Positions 13,696 to 21,653 are shown, counted from the stretch's first letter. The stretch is DNA of 23,235 bases from Frankiales bacterium (GCA_025464915.1 JAODNF010000088.1:1-23235); one strand, 5' to 3'. A program made the numbers and translations. The notes: generated by a model not told the origin, from the sequence alone.

Positions 13696-13704
13696 GCAGC
13701 TCCT

Positions 13705-13743
13705 CGAAGCCGCTCGCCCCTCAGCCCGGGGCGGGCGGCTTCG
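13705..13743 (+). terminator. Strong terminator hairpin after bldC
   Basis: CGAAGCCGCTCGCCCC (13705-13720) pairs with 13728-13743 over 16 positions, with one G-U wobble and a 7-nt loop TCAGCCC. It starts 9 bp after the bldC stop. There is no U tract, as is common in actinobacteria. Confidence 0.85.
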
Positions 13744-13779
13744 TCGTGTCAGGGCGGTGTGGGGAGCACGCTGCGCGGC

Positions 13780-13785
13780 TACCCT
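13780..13785 (+). promoter_or_regulatory. -10-like hexamer of the PLDc_N-type gene
   Basis: TACCCT, 7 nt before the ATG at 13793. It matches TANNNT, with no Shine-Dalgarno in between. The mRNA is probably leaderless. Confidence 0.45.
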
Positions 13786-13792
13786 GCGGCGC

Positions 13793-14182
13793 ATGCTCTA
13801 CGCCGACGGCACGCTGCTCGCCGTCATCACGCTGTTCTGGGTCTACACGGTCCTCGAGGTCATCACGACCGACGAGTCGCGCATGCGCAACCTGCCGAAG
13901 CTCACCTGGCTGCTTGTCGTCATCGTCCTGTTCGACATCGGTGCGCTCGCCTGGTGGGTCGCCGGCCGGCCGCAGGGCGCGGCGCGCTCGCTGCCGTACA
14001 AGGGCAACACCGCGATCCCACCCGAGTACGACCGTCCGGGGCGCGCCGCGGCGCACTCCCCCGACGACGACGCGGCGTTCCTCGCGCAGCTCCGCTCGCG
14101 CGCGGAGGAGCAGCGCAAGAAGGCGGCCGAGCAGGCGCGGTTGCTGCGCCAGCAGGAGGACGAGCCGCCCCCGTCCTCCTGA
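13793..14182 (+). CDS. PLDc_N-type two-helix membrane protein
   Basis: A 129-residue membrane protein. It has a helix at about 7-23 (TLLAVITLFWVYTVLEV), the loop TTDESRMRNLPKLTW and a helix at about 39-56 (WLLVVIVLFDIGALAWWV), followed by GRPQGAAR. The two-helix unit with the LPKLTWLLVVIVLFDIGALAWWVAGR pattern, split as above, is that of the phospholipase D nuclease N-terminal (PLDc_N) domain, which here occurs without any nuclease. The C-terminal half is hydrophilic and carries a charged helix (SRAEEQRKKAAEQARLLRQ). The ATG at 13793 sits 7 nt after TACCCT; the open frame upstream overlaps the terminator and is not used. Function is unknown. It converges with ccsA, with hairpins between. Confidence 0.8.
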   Translation: MLYADGTLLAVITLFWVYTVLEVITTDESRMRNLPKLTWLLVVIVLFDIGALAWWVAGRPQGAARSLPYKGNTAIPPEYDRPGRAAAHSPDDDAAFLAQLRSRAEEQRKKAAEQARLLRQQEDEPPPSS

Positions 14183-14220
14183 CCCATCGATGGGACCAGG
14201 GACGGCGTTCCAGCGCCGTC
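14183..14220. terminator. Bidirectional terminator hairpins between PLDc_N gene and ccsA
   Basis: GACGGCG (14201-14207), loop TTCCAG, CGCCGTC (14214-14220) is a 7 bp perfect hairpin. Just upstream, CCCATCGATGGG (14183-14194) is a 12 bp palindrome. They lie between convergent stops (14182 and 14245), so they could serve both directions. Confidence 0.6.
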
Positions 14221-14244
14221 GAGCTCACACCGTCGCCGGGCGGG

Positions 14245-15204
14245 CTAGGCGTAGGAGTGCAGTCCGACGACGAAGATGTTGACGACGTAGTAGTCGATGA
14301 CCAGCGCGACGGCAGCCGCCACGGCGACCCAGGCGGCCTTGCGGCCCTTCCACCCGGCGGTCGCCCGGGCGTGCAGGTAGCCGGCGTAGAGCACCCAGGT
14401 GATGAACGACCAGGTCTCCTTGGGGTCCCACCCCCAGTAGCGCCCCCAGGCCGACTCGGCCCAGATCGCACCGGCGATGACCGCGAAGGTCCAGACCGGA
14501 AACGCGAAGGCGATGACGGCGTACGACATCCGGTCCAGGGCAGCCGCCGAGGGCAGCTGGGCTCCGAGGGTCACCGGGAAGCGGGCGGCGCGACCGATCC
14601 GGTCGTACCGCTGCCGCAGCAGGTAGAGCAGGGCGACCACGCCGGACAGCAGGAACGAGCCGGACGCGAGGATCGCGGCGGCGACGTGGATCTTGATCCA
14701 GTAGCTGTTGAGCGCCGGCACGAGCGGCCCGGCGGCGGTGTAGAGCAGCGACGAGGCCAGGCCCAGGTAGAGCACCACGGGCAGCATCACGAAGGCGCCG
14801 AGGCCGCGCTCGATGCGGCCGCGGACGACCATCCCGAGGAAGGCCGTCACGGCGACGAAGGCGACTGCCGAGGAGAACTCGTACATGTTGCCCCAGGGCA
14901 CGCGGTGCGCCGCGAAGCCCCGCATCACGATGGAGCTCAGGTGCACCAGCCAGCCGCCGCAGGTGAGCACGAAGGCGGCGCGCCCGGCCCTGGAAGGTGC
15001 GACCGTCGTGACGGTCTCCGCCGGGACCTCGACCGAGCCGCCCGAGCCGACCAGCACCTGCGAGGCGGCGCGCACCGAGGTCACCCGGCGACGGGCGCCG
15101 ACGGTGGCCTGCTCGGCGGCGTAGCCCAGCATGGCGAGGGCGTAGACGACGACGGCGCTGAACAGCAGCCCGTCGCCCAGCTGACCCAAGCCCTTGTCAG
15201 GCAC
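14245..15204 (-). CDS. ccsB: Cytochrome c biogenesis protein CcsA/CcsB (heme handling)
   Basis: The System II heme-transport partner of ResB. This 319-residue polytopic membrane protein carries the WWD heme-handling signature (WAESAWGRYWGWDPKETWSF at 248-267 within a longer conserved run). Candidate heme-ligand histidines include H88, H173 and H278. The hydrophobic profile shows about eight helices. In System II, ResB and CcsA/CcsB export heme and attach it to CXXCH of apocytochrome c outside the membrane. The GTG start at 15204 overlaps the resB stop by 8 bp. Actinobacterial annotations usually call this CcsB; the same protein is CcsA elsewhere. It is the last gene of the tlpA-ccdA-resB-ccsB operon. 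Confidence 0.95.
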   Translation of the reverse strand: MPDKGLGQLGDGLLFSAVVVYALAMLGYAAEQATVGARRRVTSVRAASQVLVGSGGSVEVPAETVTTVAPSRAGRAAFVLTCGGWLVHLSSIVMRGFAAHRVPWGNMYEFSSAVAFVAVTAFLGMVVRGRIERGLGAFVMLPVVLYLGLASSLLYTAAGPLVPALNSYWIKIHVAAAILASGSFLLSGVVALLYLLRQRYDRIGRAARFPVTLGAQLPSAAALDRMSYAVIAFAFPVWTFAVIAGAIWAESAWGRYWGWDPKETWSFITWVLYAGYLHARATAGWKGRKAAWVAVAAAVALVIDYYVVNIFVVGLHSYA

Positions 15205-16741
15205 GTGCGCTCCTCATGTCCTGGACCAGTGCGGCGAACTCGGTCGCGAACCGATCAGGGTCGGTCCGGGCGAGCCCGCCGACCTCCACGGTAGTCGTGC
15301 CGTCCTGACCCGTGCCTGCCCGGACCCAGACGCGGCGCCGGCGGACGAACAGCGACAGCAGCAGCCCACCGACGATGCCGATGGCGGCCACCAGCATCAC
15401 CAGCCGGGACGGGTCCTGCGTGACCTGCAGATTGGCCCACTGCGCCGTGTCGACGTACGTCAGCGACGCGCCGCCCGGGAGCACCCACGTCTCCCCCGGC
15501 TGCAGTGCCTTGGCCGCGCCGTTGTCGACGGCCTTCATCGCGGTGGTGTCGAGCGCGTAGATCGACTGCGGCGTCCCGCCGTCGATGCCGAGGTCGCCCG
15601 TCCAGGCGACGAGTGTCAGGGCCGGCCGCCGAAGGCCCGGGTACGACGAGCCGACCCGGTTCGTGGCGTCGGTGACGGTCGTGGGCGTGAACACCCCGCG
15701 GAAGCCGAACTGCTGGCCCTTGGTCGCGGCCTCCTTGATCACGCAGGTCGAGAGGAACTGCGGGTCCTGGGGAAGGCAGGCCACGGGCCGGTCGTCGATG
15801 ACCTTGCCGTCGACGTCGCGGAAGACGACGTGCGGGGCGTAGCCGTGGCCGAGCAGGTAGGTCTTGGCGGTGCCCACGACGAGCGGGTGGTTGACCCGGA
15901 GGTCGTACGGCGCCGGCGTGCCGTTCTCCTTGCTCCAGGTGACCTCCGCGTCGAACGTCAGGGCCTTGCCGTCGGGTGCGTAGGTGGCGTTGAACCGGTC
16001 GAGGTGCACGGTGAACGGCACGAGCGACGACGGGGAGAAGCGCTTCGCGGGCTGCGTGTTGTCGAACTGCGACAGCGTGTTGGAGAAGCCGCGGCCCTCG
16101 ATCACGAGGACTGTGCCCTTGAAGCCGTAGAAGCTGTTGAGCGCGATGCCGACGAGCAGCACCACCATCGACACGTGGAACACCAGGTTGCCGGTCTCGC
16201 GCAGGTACCCGCGCTCGGCGGAGAGCTCGTTGCCCCGCCGCTCGACCCGCCAGCCCCTGAGGGCCGAACGGGCGTCGTCGATGACCGCGTCCGCGGGGCC
16301 CTGCACGGTCCAGGTGTCGCTGACCGGCAGGCGCTTGAGGGTCTTGGGGACCTTCGGCGGCCGGGCCCGCAGCGCCCGCAGGTGCAGCCGCGTGCGGGGG
16401 AACAGGCAGCCGACCAGCGAGACGAACAGCAGCAGGTAGATCGCGCTGAACCACGCGGACGCGAAGACGTCGAAGAGCTGCAGGCGGTCCATGAAACGTC
16501 CGAGCGCCCCGTGCGAGCGGATGTAGTCGGCAACCCGGATCGGATTGATCTTGCGCTGCGGCAGGAAGCCGCCCGGCACCGCGGCGAGGGCCAGCAGGAA
16601 CAGCAGCAGCAGTGCCGTGCGCATGCTCGTGAGCTGGCGCCAGCCGAGGCGCAGCGGGCCGAGGAGGTCACCCCGGCGCGGCTGCTCCACGGGCTTGGGC
16701 TGGGTCGTGAGGCGGGTGGCCTCGTCGAGCTGTTCGGTCAT
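15197..16741 (-). CDS. resB: Cytochrome c biogenesis protein ResB
   Basis: A 514-residue membrane protein that works with CcsB in System II cytochrome c synthesis. Seen: a first helix MRTALLLLFLLALAAVPGG (about 40-58), a second pair around FSAIYLLLFVSLVGCLFPR, then ETGNLVFHVSMVVLLVGIAL, a large extracytoplasmic domain (about 215-440) and the last helix VMLVAAIGIVGGLLLSLFV. The short cytoplasmic tail is rich in Arg and Asp. The loop motif YGFKGTVLVIEG and the PYDLRVNHPLVV region are family-like. The ATG at 16741 overlaps the ccdA stop as ATGA. The frame stays open far upstream, but that region belongs to ccdA. Confidence 0.94.
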   Translation of the reverse strand: MTEQLDEATRLTTQPKPVEQPRRGDLLGPLRLGWRQLTSMRTALLLLFLLALAAVPGGFLPQRKINPIRVADYIRSHGALGRFMDRLQLFDVFASAWFSAIYLLLFVSLVGCLFPRTRLHLRALRARPPKVPKTLKRLPVSDTWTVQGPADAVIDDARSALRGWRVERRGNELSAERGYLRETGNLVFHVSMVVLLVGIALNSFYGFKGTVLVIEGRGFSNTLSQFDNTQPAKRFSPSSLVPFTVHLDRFNATYAPDGKALTFDAEVTWSKENGTPAPYDLRVNHPLVVGTAKTYLLGHGYAPHVVFRDVDGKVIDDRPVACLPQDPQFLSTCVIKEAATKGQQFGFRGVFTPTTVTDATNRVGSSYPGLRRPALTLVAWTGDLGIDGGTPQSIYALDTTAMKAVDNGAAKALQPGETWVLPGGASLTYVDTAQWANLQVTQDPSRLVMLVAAIGIVGGLLLSLFVRRRRVWVRAGTGQDGTTTVEVGGLARTDPDRFATEFAALVQDMRSARA

Positions 16742-17493
16742 ACCGACGTGGAGAAGCCGGAGACGAGGACCTTGAGGTGCAGCATCAGCCGGTCCCAGAG
16801 GCCGCTGACCAGGAGCAGCCCGACGGTGACGAGCAGCCCGCCGCCGATGCGGAGCACCCACTGGTAGTGCCGCTTGATGACGCCGAAGGCACCCATGGCG
16901 CGGCGGAAGAACAGCGCGGTCAGCAGGAACGGCAGCCCGAGTCCGATGCAGTAGACGAACGACAGCAGCGCGGCCTTCGACGGCTCGCCCAGGTCGTACC
17001 CCAGGGTGTTGACCGCCGCGAGCGTCGGGCCGGTGCACGGCGTCCAGCCGACCCCGAAGAGCACGCCGAGCAGGGGCGCGCCGGCCAGGCCGGCACGGGG
17101 CAGCCGGTGGAAGCGGACCTCCCGCTGCAGCCCGGGGATGACTCCCATGAACGCGAGCCCGAGGACGACCGTGACCGCGCCCAGGACGCGCTCGATGACC
17201 TTCGCGTGCAGCTGCAGCTCGGCGGCCGCCGAGCCGAACAGCGCGCCCTCGCTGACGAACACGGCGCTGAAGCCCAGGACGAACAGCAGCGCCCCGAGGG
17301 CCACCCGACCTCGGTGGCTGTCGCCCTCCTCCTCGGCCGCCAGGTCGACGCCCGTCAGCCCCGCGACATACGACAGGTAGCCGGGCACCAGTGGGAGGAC
17401 GCACGGCGACAGGAAGCTCACGAGGCCCGCGGCCAGGGCGAGCGGCAGCGACGCCAGCAGGTTGCCGCTCTCCACCGTCGAGGTGATGCTCAC
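16738..17493 (-). CDS. ccdA: CcdA thiol-disulfide electron transporter
   Basis: A 251-residue membrane protein that carries electrons across the membrane to reduce the TlpA/ResA-type thioredoxin, keeping apocytochrome c thiols reduced. It has six hydrophobic helices and the paired cysteines of the family: LSPCVLPL (C31) in helix 1 and GWTPCTGPTL (C153) in helix 4. The GTG at 17493 overlaps the tlpA stop (GTGA), and the TGA overlaps the resB ATG. The sequence opens SITSTVESGNLLASLPLALAAG. Neighbours on both sides confirm the role. Confidence 0.95.
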   Translation of the reverse strand: MSITSTVESGNLLASLPLALAAGLVSFLSPCVLPLVPGYLSYVAGLTGVDLAAEEEGDSHRGRVALGALLFVLGFSAVFVSEGALFGSAAAELQLHAKVIERVLGAVTVVLGLAFMGVIPGLQREVRFHRLPRAGLAGAPLLGVLFGVGWTPCTGPTLAAVNTLGYDLGEPSKAALLSFVYCIGLGLPFLLTALFFRRAMGAFGVIKRHYQWVLRIGGGLLVTVGLLLVSGLWDRLMLHLKVLVSGFSTSV

Positions 17494-18068
17494 CCTGCTT
17501 CCTTGGCGATGGTCTGCACCGGTGCGAGCAGCTGGCTCGTCAGCACCCCACCGGGGAAGCGCGCCGCGACCCGGCCCTGCCGGTCCAGGACCATCGTGTA
17601 CGGCGGCTGCTGGGGCGCCTGGCCGCGGAGCTTGAGCAGCAGCGTGCCGTCCTCGTCGAACAGCGACGGGTAGAGCACCTTGTGGGCCTGCTCGAACGAC
17701 TGGGCGCTGGTCTTCTCGTCCTTGATGTCGATGCCGACGAACTCGACTCCGCTGGCCTTCGTCTCGGCGTAGACCTCGTTGAGGTTGCGCGCCTCCGCGA
17801 TGCACGGCCCGCACCACGACGCCCAGAAGTTGATGACGACGACCCTGCCGGTCATGGAGCCGACGTCGAGCGACGAGCCGTCCAGGGTCGTGCCCGAGAG
17901 GTCGGGCGCAGGGTCGCGCTCGCTGACGGCGAACACCTGCCCGGCGGCGAGCCCGTTGCCGCCCCGAGGGGTGGGGTTGCCCGCCGAGACGTTGCCCGTG
18001 CAGGCGGCCGCCAGCGCAGCGGTCAGCAGCAGCGGGAGGACTCGTCGCACCCCTCCAGTGTCGGGCAT
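17490..18068 (-). CDS. TlpA/ResA-like thioredoxin lipoprotein
   Basis: A 192-residue extracytoplasmic thioredoxin. The N terminus (VRRVLPLLLTAALAAAC) is a signal peptide with a probable lipobox ending at C23, so it is likely lipid-anchored. The thioredoxin fold follows: VVVINFWASWCGPCIAEARNL with the redox pair C86/C89, then FVGIDIKDEKTSAQSFEQ and the cis-Pro segment QQPPYTMVLDRQG. It should reduce apocytochrome c cysteines before heme attachment, fed by CcdA downstream. The ATG at 18068 is 39 bp after the GNAT stop. A 13 bp direct repeat lies in that gap. Confidence 0.92.
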   Translation of the reverse strand: MPDTGGVRRVLPLLLTAALAAACTGNVSAGNPTPRGGNGLAAGQVFAVSERDPAPDLSGTTLDGSSLDVGSMTGRVVVINFWASWCGPCIAEARNLNEVYAETKASGVEFVGIDIKDEKTSAQSFEQAHKVLYPSLFDEDGTLLLKLRGQAPQQPPYTMVLDRQGRVAARFPGGVLTSQLLAPVQTIAKEAG

Positions 18069-18072
18069 GGCG

Positions 18073-18109
18073 CCCGCGGCGTCCTGCTGCGCTGCCCCCG
18101 CGGCGTCCT
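18073..18109. repeat. 13 bp direct repeat before the tlpA-like gene
   Basis: CCCGCGGCGTCCT occurs at 18073-18085 and again at 18097-18109. The start-to-start period is 24 bp. The second copy overlaps the GNAT stop codon. It could be an operator or chance GC-rich repetition. Confidence 0.4.
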
Positions 18110-18638
18110 ACCGGTCGGTGGCGATGACGCTCATGTAGACCTCGTCCTCGAACTGCCCCCGGACCCAGGCCGACTCGCGCATCCGGCCGTCCTCGCGGAA
18201 GCCCGCCTTCTCGTAGGACCGGATCGCGGCGGCGTTCGACGCGAGCACCTCGAGCTGGATGCGGTGCAGGCCCCGGTCGACGAACCCGTAGTGCAGCATC
18301 ACCTTCGTCGCGTCGGTCCCGATCCCGCGCCCCCGGTGCTCCTCGCCGAGGCCGATGCCCAGGTGCGCGCGCCGGTTGTGCAGGTCTATGCCCCAGAAGC
18401 AGCAGGTGCCGACGACCTCTTCGTCAACGACGATCGAGAACGGCACGAAGGCGTCCGACCCGCGGTACGACGACTCCTCGTCGCCGTCGTAGGCCTTGAG
18501 GACCTCTTCCAGGGCCTTCGGGGCGTACGGCGCGTAGTTGATCTCGGGCCAGGTCTCGTACGCCATGTCGAAGCCGTGCAGGACTTCGATGTCGTCGCGC
18601 TCGATGGCGCGCAGCGTCACGAGCTCCCCGGACAGCAT
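18108..18638 (-). CDS. GNAT family N-acetyltransferase (RimJ/RimL-like)
   Basis: A 176-residue acetyltransferase of the GNAT fold. Seen: the opening GELVTLRAIERDDIEVLHGF, a beta-4 strand HLGIGL, the acetyl-CoA pyrophosphate loop GEEHRGRGIGTDA, then ALNHYGF-like MLHYGFVDRGLHRIQLEV and the SYEKAGFREDGRMRES closing motif typical of the RimJ/RimL branch. The substrate is unknown. The ATG at 18638 shares one base with the stop of the phosphatase gene (TGATG), so they are coupled. It sits between hemL-phosphatase and the cytochrome c genes. Confidence 0.88.
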   Translation of the reverse strand: MLSGELVTLRAIERDDIEVLHGFDMAYETWPEINYAPYAPKALEEVLKAYDGDEESSYRGSDAFVPFSIVVDEEVVGTCCFWGIDLHNRRAHLGIGLGEEHRGRGIGTDATKVMLHYGFVDRGLHRIQLEVLASNAAAIRSYEKAGFREDGRMRESAWVRGQFEDEVYMSVIATDR

Positions 18639-19267
18639 CAGGCGCCGTGCCCGGGCCGGCGAGACGCCTCGCCGGCCGGCTCGGAGTAGGTGACCTGGAC
18701 GAGCGACTCTCCCTCGTAGACCAGCGACGTCAGCGAGGCGAGACCGCACTGGCGACGGTCCGGCCGGTGCCAGAGGCGGCGCCCCTCGACGTACCGCCGG
18801 ACCGTCCAGATCGGCAGCTGGTGGCTAACGCAGACCGCCTCGTGCCCGAGGTTGCGGTCGCGGACGTCCTCGACGCTGTGCAGCATCCGGCGCGCCACGG
18901 CGAGGTAGTCCTCGCCCCAGGAGGGCGCGAAGGGGTTCCAGAGGTACGGCCAGTTGCGCGGGTTCTTCAGGGCCCCGTCGCCGACCCCGAACCTCGTGCC
19001 CTCGAAGTGGTTCTCGCTCTCGATGAGCCGCTCGTCGGTGGTGATCGGCAGGCCGAAGACGTCGGCGATCGGCTCGGCGGTCTGCTGCGCGCGCAGCAGC
19101 GGTGAGGCGACGACCTCCGTGACGTCGCGACCCTTCACGGCGAGCGAGGCGTCCACCGCCATCTGCTCGCCGTCCTCGGACAGCCGGAAGCCGGGCAGCC
19201 GGCCGTAGAGCAGGCCTTCGGGGTTGAAGACCTCCCCGTGCCGGAGCAGGTGCACGGTGGTCCTCAC
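18638..19267 (-). CDS. Histidine phosphatase (phosphoglycerate mutase-like)
   Basis: A 209-residue branch of the histidine phosphatase superfamily. The phospho-acceptor motif VHLLRHGEV (R9, H10, G11) opens the protein; VASPLLRAQQTAEPIA carries the second Arg and CVSHQLPIWTVRR the second catalytic His. The substrate is unknown. It is fused to hemL by a GTGA overlap (19264-19267), an arrangement I associate with actinobacterial hemL neighbourhoods. The GTG at 19267 gives the RHG motif its usual position, and the long frame upstream belongs to hemL. Confidence 0.9.
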   Translation of the reverse strand: MRTTVHLLRHGEVFNPEGLLYGRLPGFRLSEDGEQMAVDASLAVKGRDVTEVVASPLLRAQQTAEPIADVFGLPITTDERLIESENHFEGTRFGVGDGALKNPRNWPYLWNPFAPSWGEDYLAVARRMLHSVEDVRDRNLGHEAVCVSHQLPIWTVRRYVEGRRLWHRPDRRQCGLASLTSLVYEGESLVQVTYSEPAGEASRRPGHGA

Positions 19268-20568
19268 AGAGCTGCTCCCGCCGCGACAGCCGCCTTGGGC
19301 AGGGCTGCCATCACCCGGTCCAGAGCGGCGTCGTCGTGGGCCGCGCTGACGAACCAGGCCTCGTACGCCGACGGCGGCAGGTAGACGCCGTCGCTGAGCA
19401 TCGAGTGGAAGAACGCCTTGTAGCGATCGGCCTGCTGGGCCGTGGCCTCCGCGTAGTTGGTCACCGGCCCCTCCGTGAAGAAGATGCTGAACAACGAGCC
19501 GGCGGTCTGCAACCGGTGCGCCACCCCCGCGGTGGCGAGCGCCTCGGACGCCATCCGGCCGACGACCTCCGCGGCGCGGTTCACGGTGGCGTAGACCTCG
19601 TCCGTGCAGTGCAGCAGCGTCGTGAGGCCGGCGGCGACCGACAACGGGTTCCCCGACAGCGTCCCGGCCTGGTAGACGGGACCGGCCGGGGCGAGCTTGG
19701 CCATGACGTCGGCGCGGCCGCCGAACGCCGCGGCCGGCATGCCCCCGCCCATCACCTTGCCGAAGGTGAACAGGTCCGGCACGACGCCCTCGAGGCCGAA
19801 CCAGCCGGCCCGGGAGACGCGGAACCCGGTCATGACCTCGTCGCTGATGAGCAGCGCCCCGTGCTGCGAGCACGCCTCCCGCAGGCCCTGCGTGAAGCCC
19901 GGCAGCGGAGGCACGACCCCCATGTTGGCCGCAGCGGCTTCCGTGATGACGCAAGCGATCTCGTCGCCGTGAGCGGCGAAAGCCGCCTGCACGGCGGCGA
20001 GGTCGTTGTAGGGCAGCACGATGGTGTCGGCAGTCGTCGCGCCGGTGACGCCCTGGGTGTCCGGCAGGCCGAACGTGACGAGCCCGGAGCCCGCTGCCGC
20101 GAGCAGCGCGTCGACGTGCCCGTGGTAGCAGCCGGCGAACTTCACCACCTTGGTGCGGCCGGTGAAGCCACGGGCCAGCCGGACCGCGGACATCGTCGCC
20201 TCGGTCCCGCTGTTGACCAGCCGCACCTGCTCCACGGGAGCGATCCGCCGGCAGATCTCCTCGGCCAGGTCGACCTCACCGGGCGAGGGAGTGCCGTACG
20301 ACGTGCCCCGGGCGGCCGCCGCCTGCAGTGCCTCCACGACCGCGGGGTGCGCGTGCCCGAGGACCATGGGTCCCCAGGAGCAGACCAGGTCGACGTACTC
20401 GCGACCGTCCGCGTCCGTCAGGTAGGCGCCCTTGCCGCTGACCATGAAGCGCGGCGTGCCTCCGACGGCGCGGAAGGCGCGCACCGGCGAGTTGACCCCG
20501 CCGGGAATCACCTTCTGGGCACGCTCGAAGAGCGCTGCGGACGCTGGGGCGTCGGACGGAGAGGACAT
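19264..20568 (-). CDS. hemL: Glutamate-1-semialdehyde 2,1-aminomutase
   Basis: A PLP enzyme that moves the amino group of glutamate-1-semialdehyde to give 5-aminolevulinate in the C5 heme pathway. The 434 residues match the family. Seen: FERAQKVIPGGVNSPVRAF (14-32), VNSGTEATMSAVRLAR (118-133), KFAGCYHGHVD (143-153), ITEAAAANMGVVPPLPGF (208-225), ISDEVMTGFR with D243 (PLP pyridine N), and FTFGKVMGGGMPAAAFGG with the PLP lysine K271. The ATG at 20568 fits the family N terminus and follows TTGGAT by 7 nt. An in-frame ATG three codons upstream is possible but leaves less room. It is coupled to the phosphatase by overlap. Confidence 0.97.
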   Translation of the reverse strand: MSSPSDAPASAALFERAQKVIPGGVNSPVRAFRAVGGTPRFMVSGKGAYLTDADGREYVDLVCSWGPMVLGHAHPAVVEALQAAAARGTSYGTPSPGEVDLAEEICRRIAPVEQVRLVNSGTEATMSAVRLARGFTGRTKVVKFAGCYHGHVDALLAAAGSGLVTFGLPDTQGVTGATTADTIVLPYNDLAAVQAAFAAHGDEIACVITEAAAANMGVVPPLPGFTQGLREACSQHGALLISDEVMTGFRVSRAGWFGLEGVVPDLFTFGKVMGGGMPAAAFGGRADVMAKLAPAGPVYQAGTLSGNPLSVAAGLTTLLHCTDEVYATVNRAAEVVGRMASEALATAGVAHRLQTAGSLFSIFFTEGPVTNYAEATAQQADRYKAFFHSMLSDGVYLPPSAYEAWFVSAAHDDAALDRVMAALPKAAVAAGAAL

Positions 20569-20575
20569 GCGCCCC

Positions 20576-20581
20576 ATCCAA
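20576..20581 (-). promoter_or_regulatory. -10-like hexamer of hemL
   Basis: TTGGAT on the minus strand, 7 nt before the ATG at 20568. It matches T1 and T6 only. It is in the same position as the other start-proximal hexamers in the window. The space to the upstream stop (20592) is only 23 bp. Confidence 0.3.
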
Positions 20582-20591
20582 CCAGGGGGAG

Positions 20592-21539
20592 CTAGCTGAT
20601 CGTCACCGAGATCTTCGGGCTGGTGCCCGCGCCGTTGTTCTGCGTCTTGGTGGCCACCGCGTAGAACGTCGACGTGCCGGTCCTGGCGAAGGCGTGGTCG
20701 AGGTGCCACGCGCCGCTGCCGCTGGTGGCGGCGGAGCCGATCTTCTGGCCGCTGCCGGTGTAGACGGTGACGGTCTGCAGCTCGGCCGGGCCGACGCCAC
20801 CCGCGAAGCGGTAGCGCAGGTGGCTGAGCTTGCTGGCCTTGATGCTCACGACCTCCTGCACGTCGACGAAGTCGGTGCTGCTGTCCTTGGCGCCCTCGCT
20901 GCGCACGAACGCGCGGGTGTTGCCGCCGGGGTAGACCGTGAACGTGAAGACGCCGTTGCTCGAGGCCGTCGTCGAGCGGACCCTCTTGTACCCGGTGTTG
21001 GGCCGCGTGTAGGCCCAGAGGTCGACGGTGCAGCCCGGGGTCGCCTTGCCGTAGGCGGTCGCCGACCTGCCCTTGGTGACCGAGTGCGGCGTGATCGCGA
21101 ACGAGAAGGGGACAGGCGACGTCGACGGCGACGCGCTGTCTGTCGGCCCGCCACTGACCGTCGTCGTCGGCGTCGGCGAGGTGGTCCCTTGACCGCTGCC
21201 ACCGATCTGGCCGCCGCCACCGAGCGGCAGGCCGGGAAGGAGCGTCGGAAAACCACTACCACCGGGGCTCGCACTGGGCGACGTCGTGCCCGTGGCGGTC
21301 ACCGTCGGCGAGGCCGAGACGGTGGGCGTCGCCGAGCCGGTGGGCGTCGCCGACAGGGTGGGCGTCGCCGAGTCGGTAGGCGTCGCGGAATCCGTCGCGC
21401 TCGGGTCGGCCGAGGGGGACACCGCCCCGCAGGGCGTGGCCGCGGAGGCGGTGCCCGTGGTGGCGATCAGGGCGCCCGCCAGGATCGCGGCGACCCCCAG
21501 TCCCGCAGAGCTGACGATGACGGCAGAGCGACGAACCAT
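20592..21539 (-). CDS. Secreted Ser/Thr/Pro-rich protein with Ig-like C-terminal domains (copy 1)
   Basis: A 315-residue exported protein I do not recognise by name. The signal peptide (about 1-33) ends TGTASA before ATPC. A low-complexity linker (40-140) holds SATPT-type hexapeptide repeats and a Gly-rich patch. Two beta-rich Ig-like units follow: SVTKGRSATAYGKATPGCTVDL through VYPGGNTRAFVR, and YRFAGGVGPA through FYAVATKTQNNGAG. The mature protein has exactly two cysteines, C37 next to the cleavage site and C170. There is no LPxTG or C-terminal helix, so it is probably released or held non-covalently. It is a tandem paralog of the next gene. GAGGGAGC precedes the ATG by about 8 nt. A cell-wall or adhesion role is only a guess. 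Confidence 0.82.
   Translation of the reverse strand: MVRRSAVIVSSAGLGVAAILAGALIATTGTASAATPCGAVSPSADPSATDSATPTDSATPTLSATPTGSATPTVSASPTVTATGTTSPSASPGGSGFPTLLPGLPLGGGGQIGGSGQGTTSPTPTTTVSGGPTDSASPSTSPVPFSFAITPHSVTKGRSATAYGKATPGCTVDLWAYTRPNTGYKRVRSTTASSNGVFTFTVYPGGNTRAFVRSEGAKDSSTDFVDVQEVVSIKASKLSHLRYRFAGGVGPAELQTVTVYTGSGQKIGSAATSGSGAWHLDHAFARTGTSTFYAVATKTQNNGAGTSPKISVTIS
21321..21392. repeat. 18 bp tandem repeat in secreted protein copy 1
   Basis: Four units close to GGTGGGCGTCGCCGAGCC on the plus strand. They encode six-residue SATPT-type repeats on the minus strand. The last unit is the most diverged. It is typical of a length-variable linker. Confidence 0.8.
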
Positions 21540-21585
21540 GTGCGTGAGCTCCCTCGGGGGCGGCGTGCTGGGGTGTCAGGCGTGA

Positions 21586-21591
21586 ACCCTA
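21586..21591 (-). promoter_or_regulatory. Candidate -10 of secreted protein copy 1
   Basis: TAGGGT on the minus strand, about 46 bp before the ATG at 21539, inside the palindrome CCCTAAGGG (21587-21595). It would give a leader with a Shine-Dalgarno. The 21540-21653 gap holds nothing else I can identify. Confidence 0.35.
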
Positions 21592-21653
21592 AGGGACATT
21601 CGACGCGAGCGGCACTTCTCCTGCCGGCGGACGGGTGGTCGAGCCCTGCCGAC

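Noticed and set aside
13759..15294. Plus-strand open frame of about 511 codons over the PLDc_N gene and ccsB
   Set aside because: It overlaps a strong hairpin region and is antisense to the WWD-containing CcsB. The product is His/Gly/Arg-rich without domains.
20569..20709. Extended hemL start upstream of 20568
   Set aside because: The extra residues come from antisense of secreted protein copy 1 and do not match HemL N termini.
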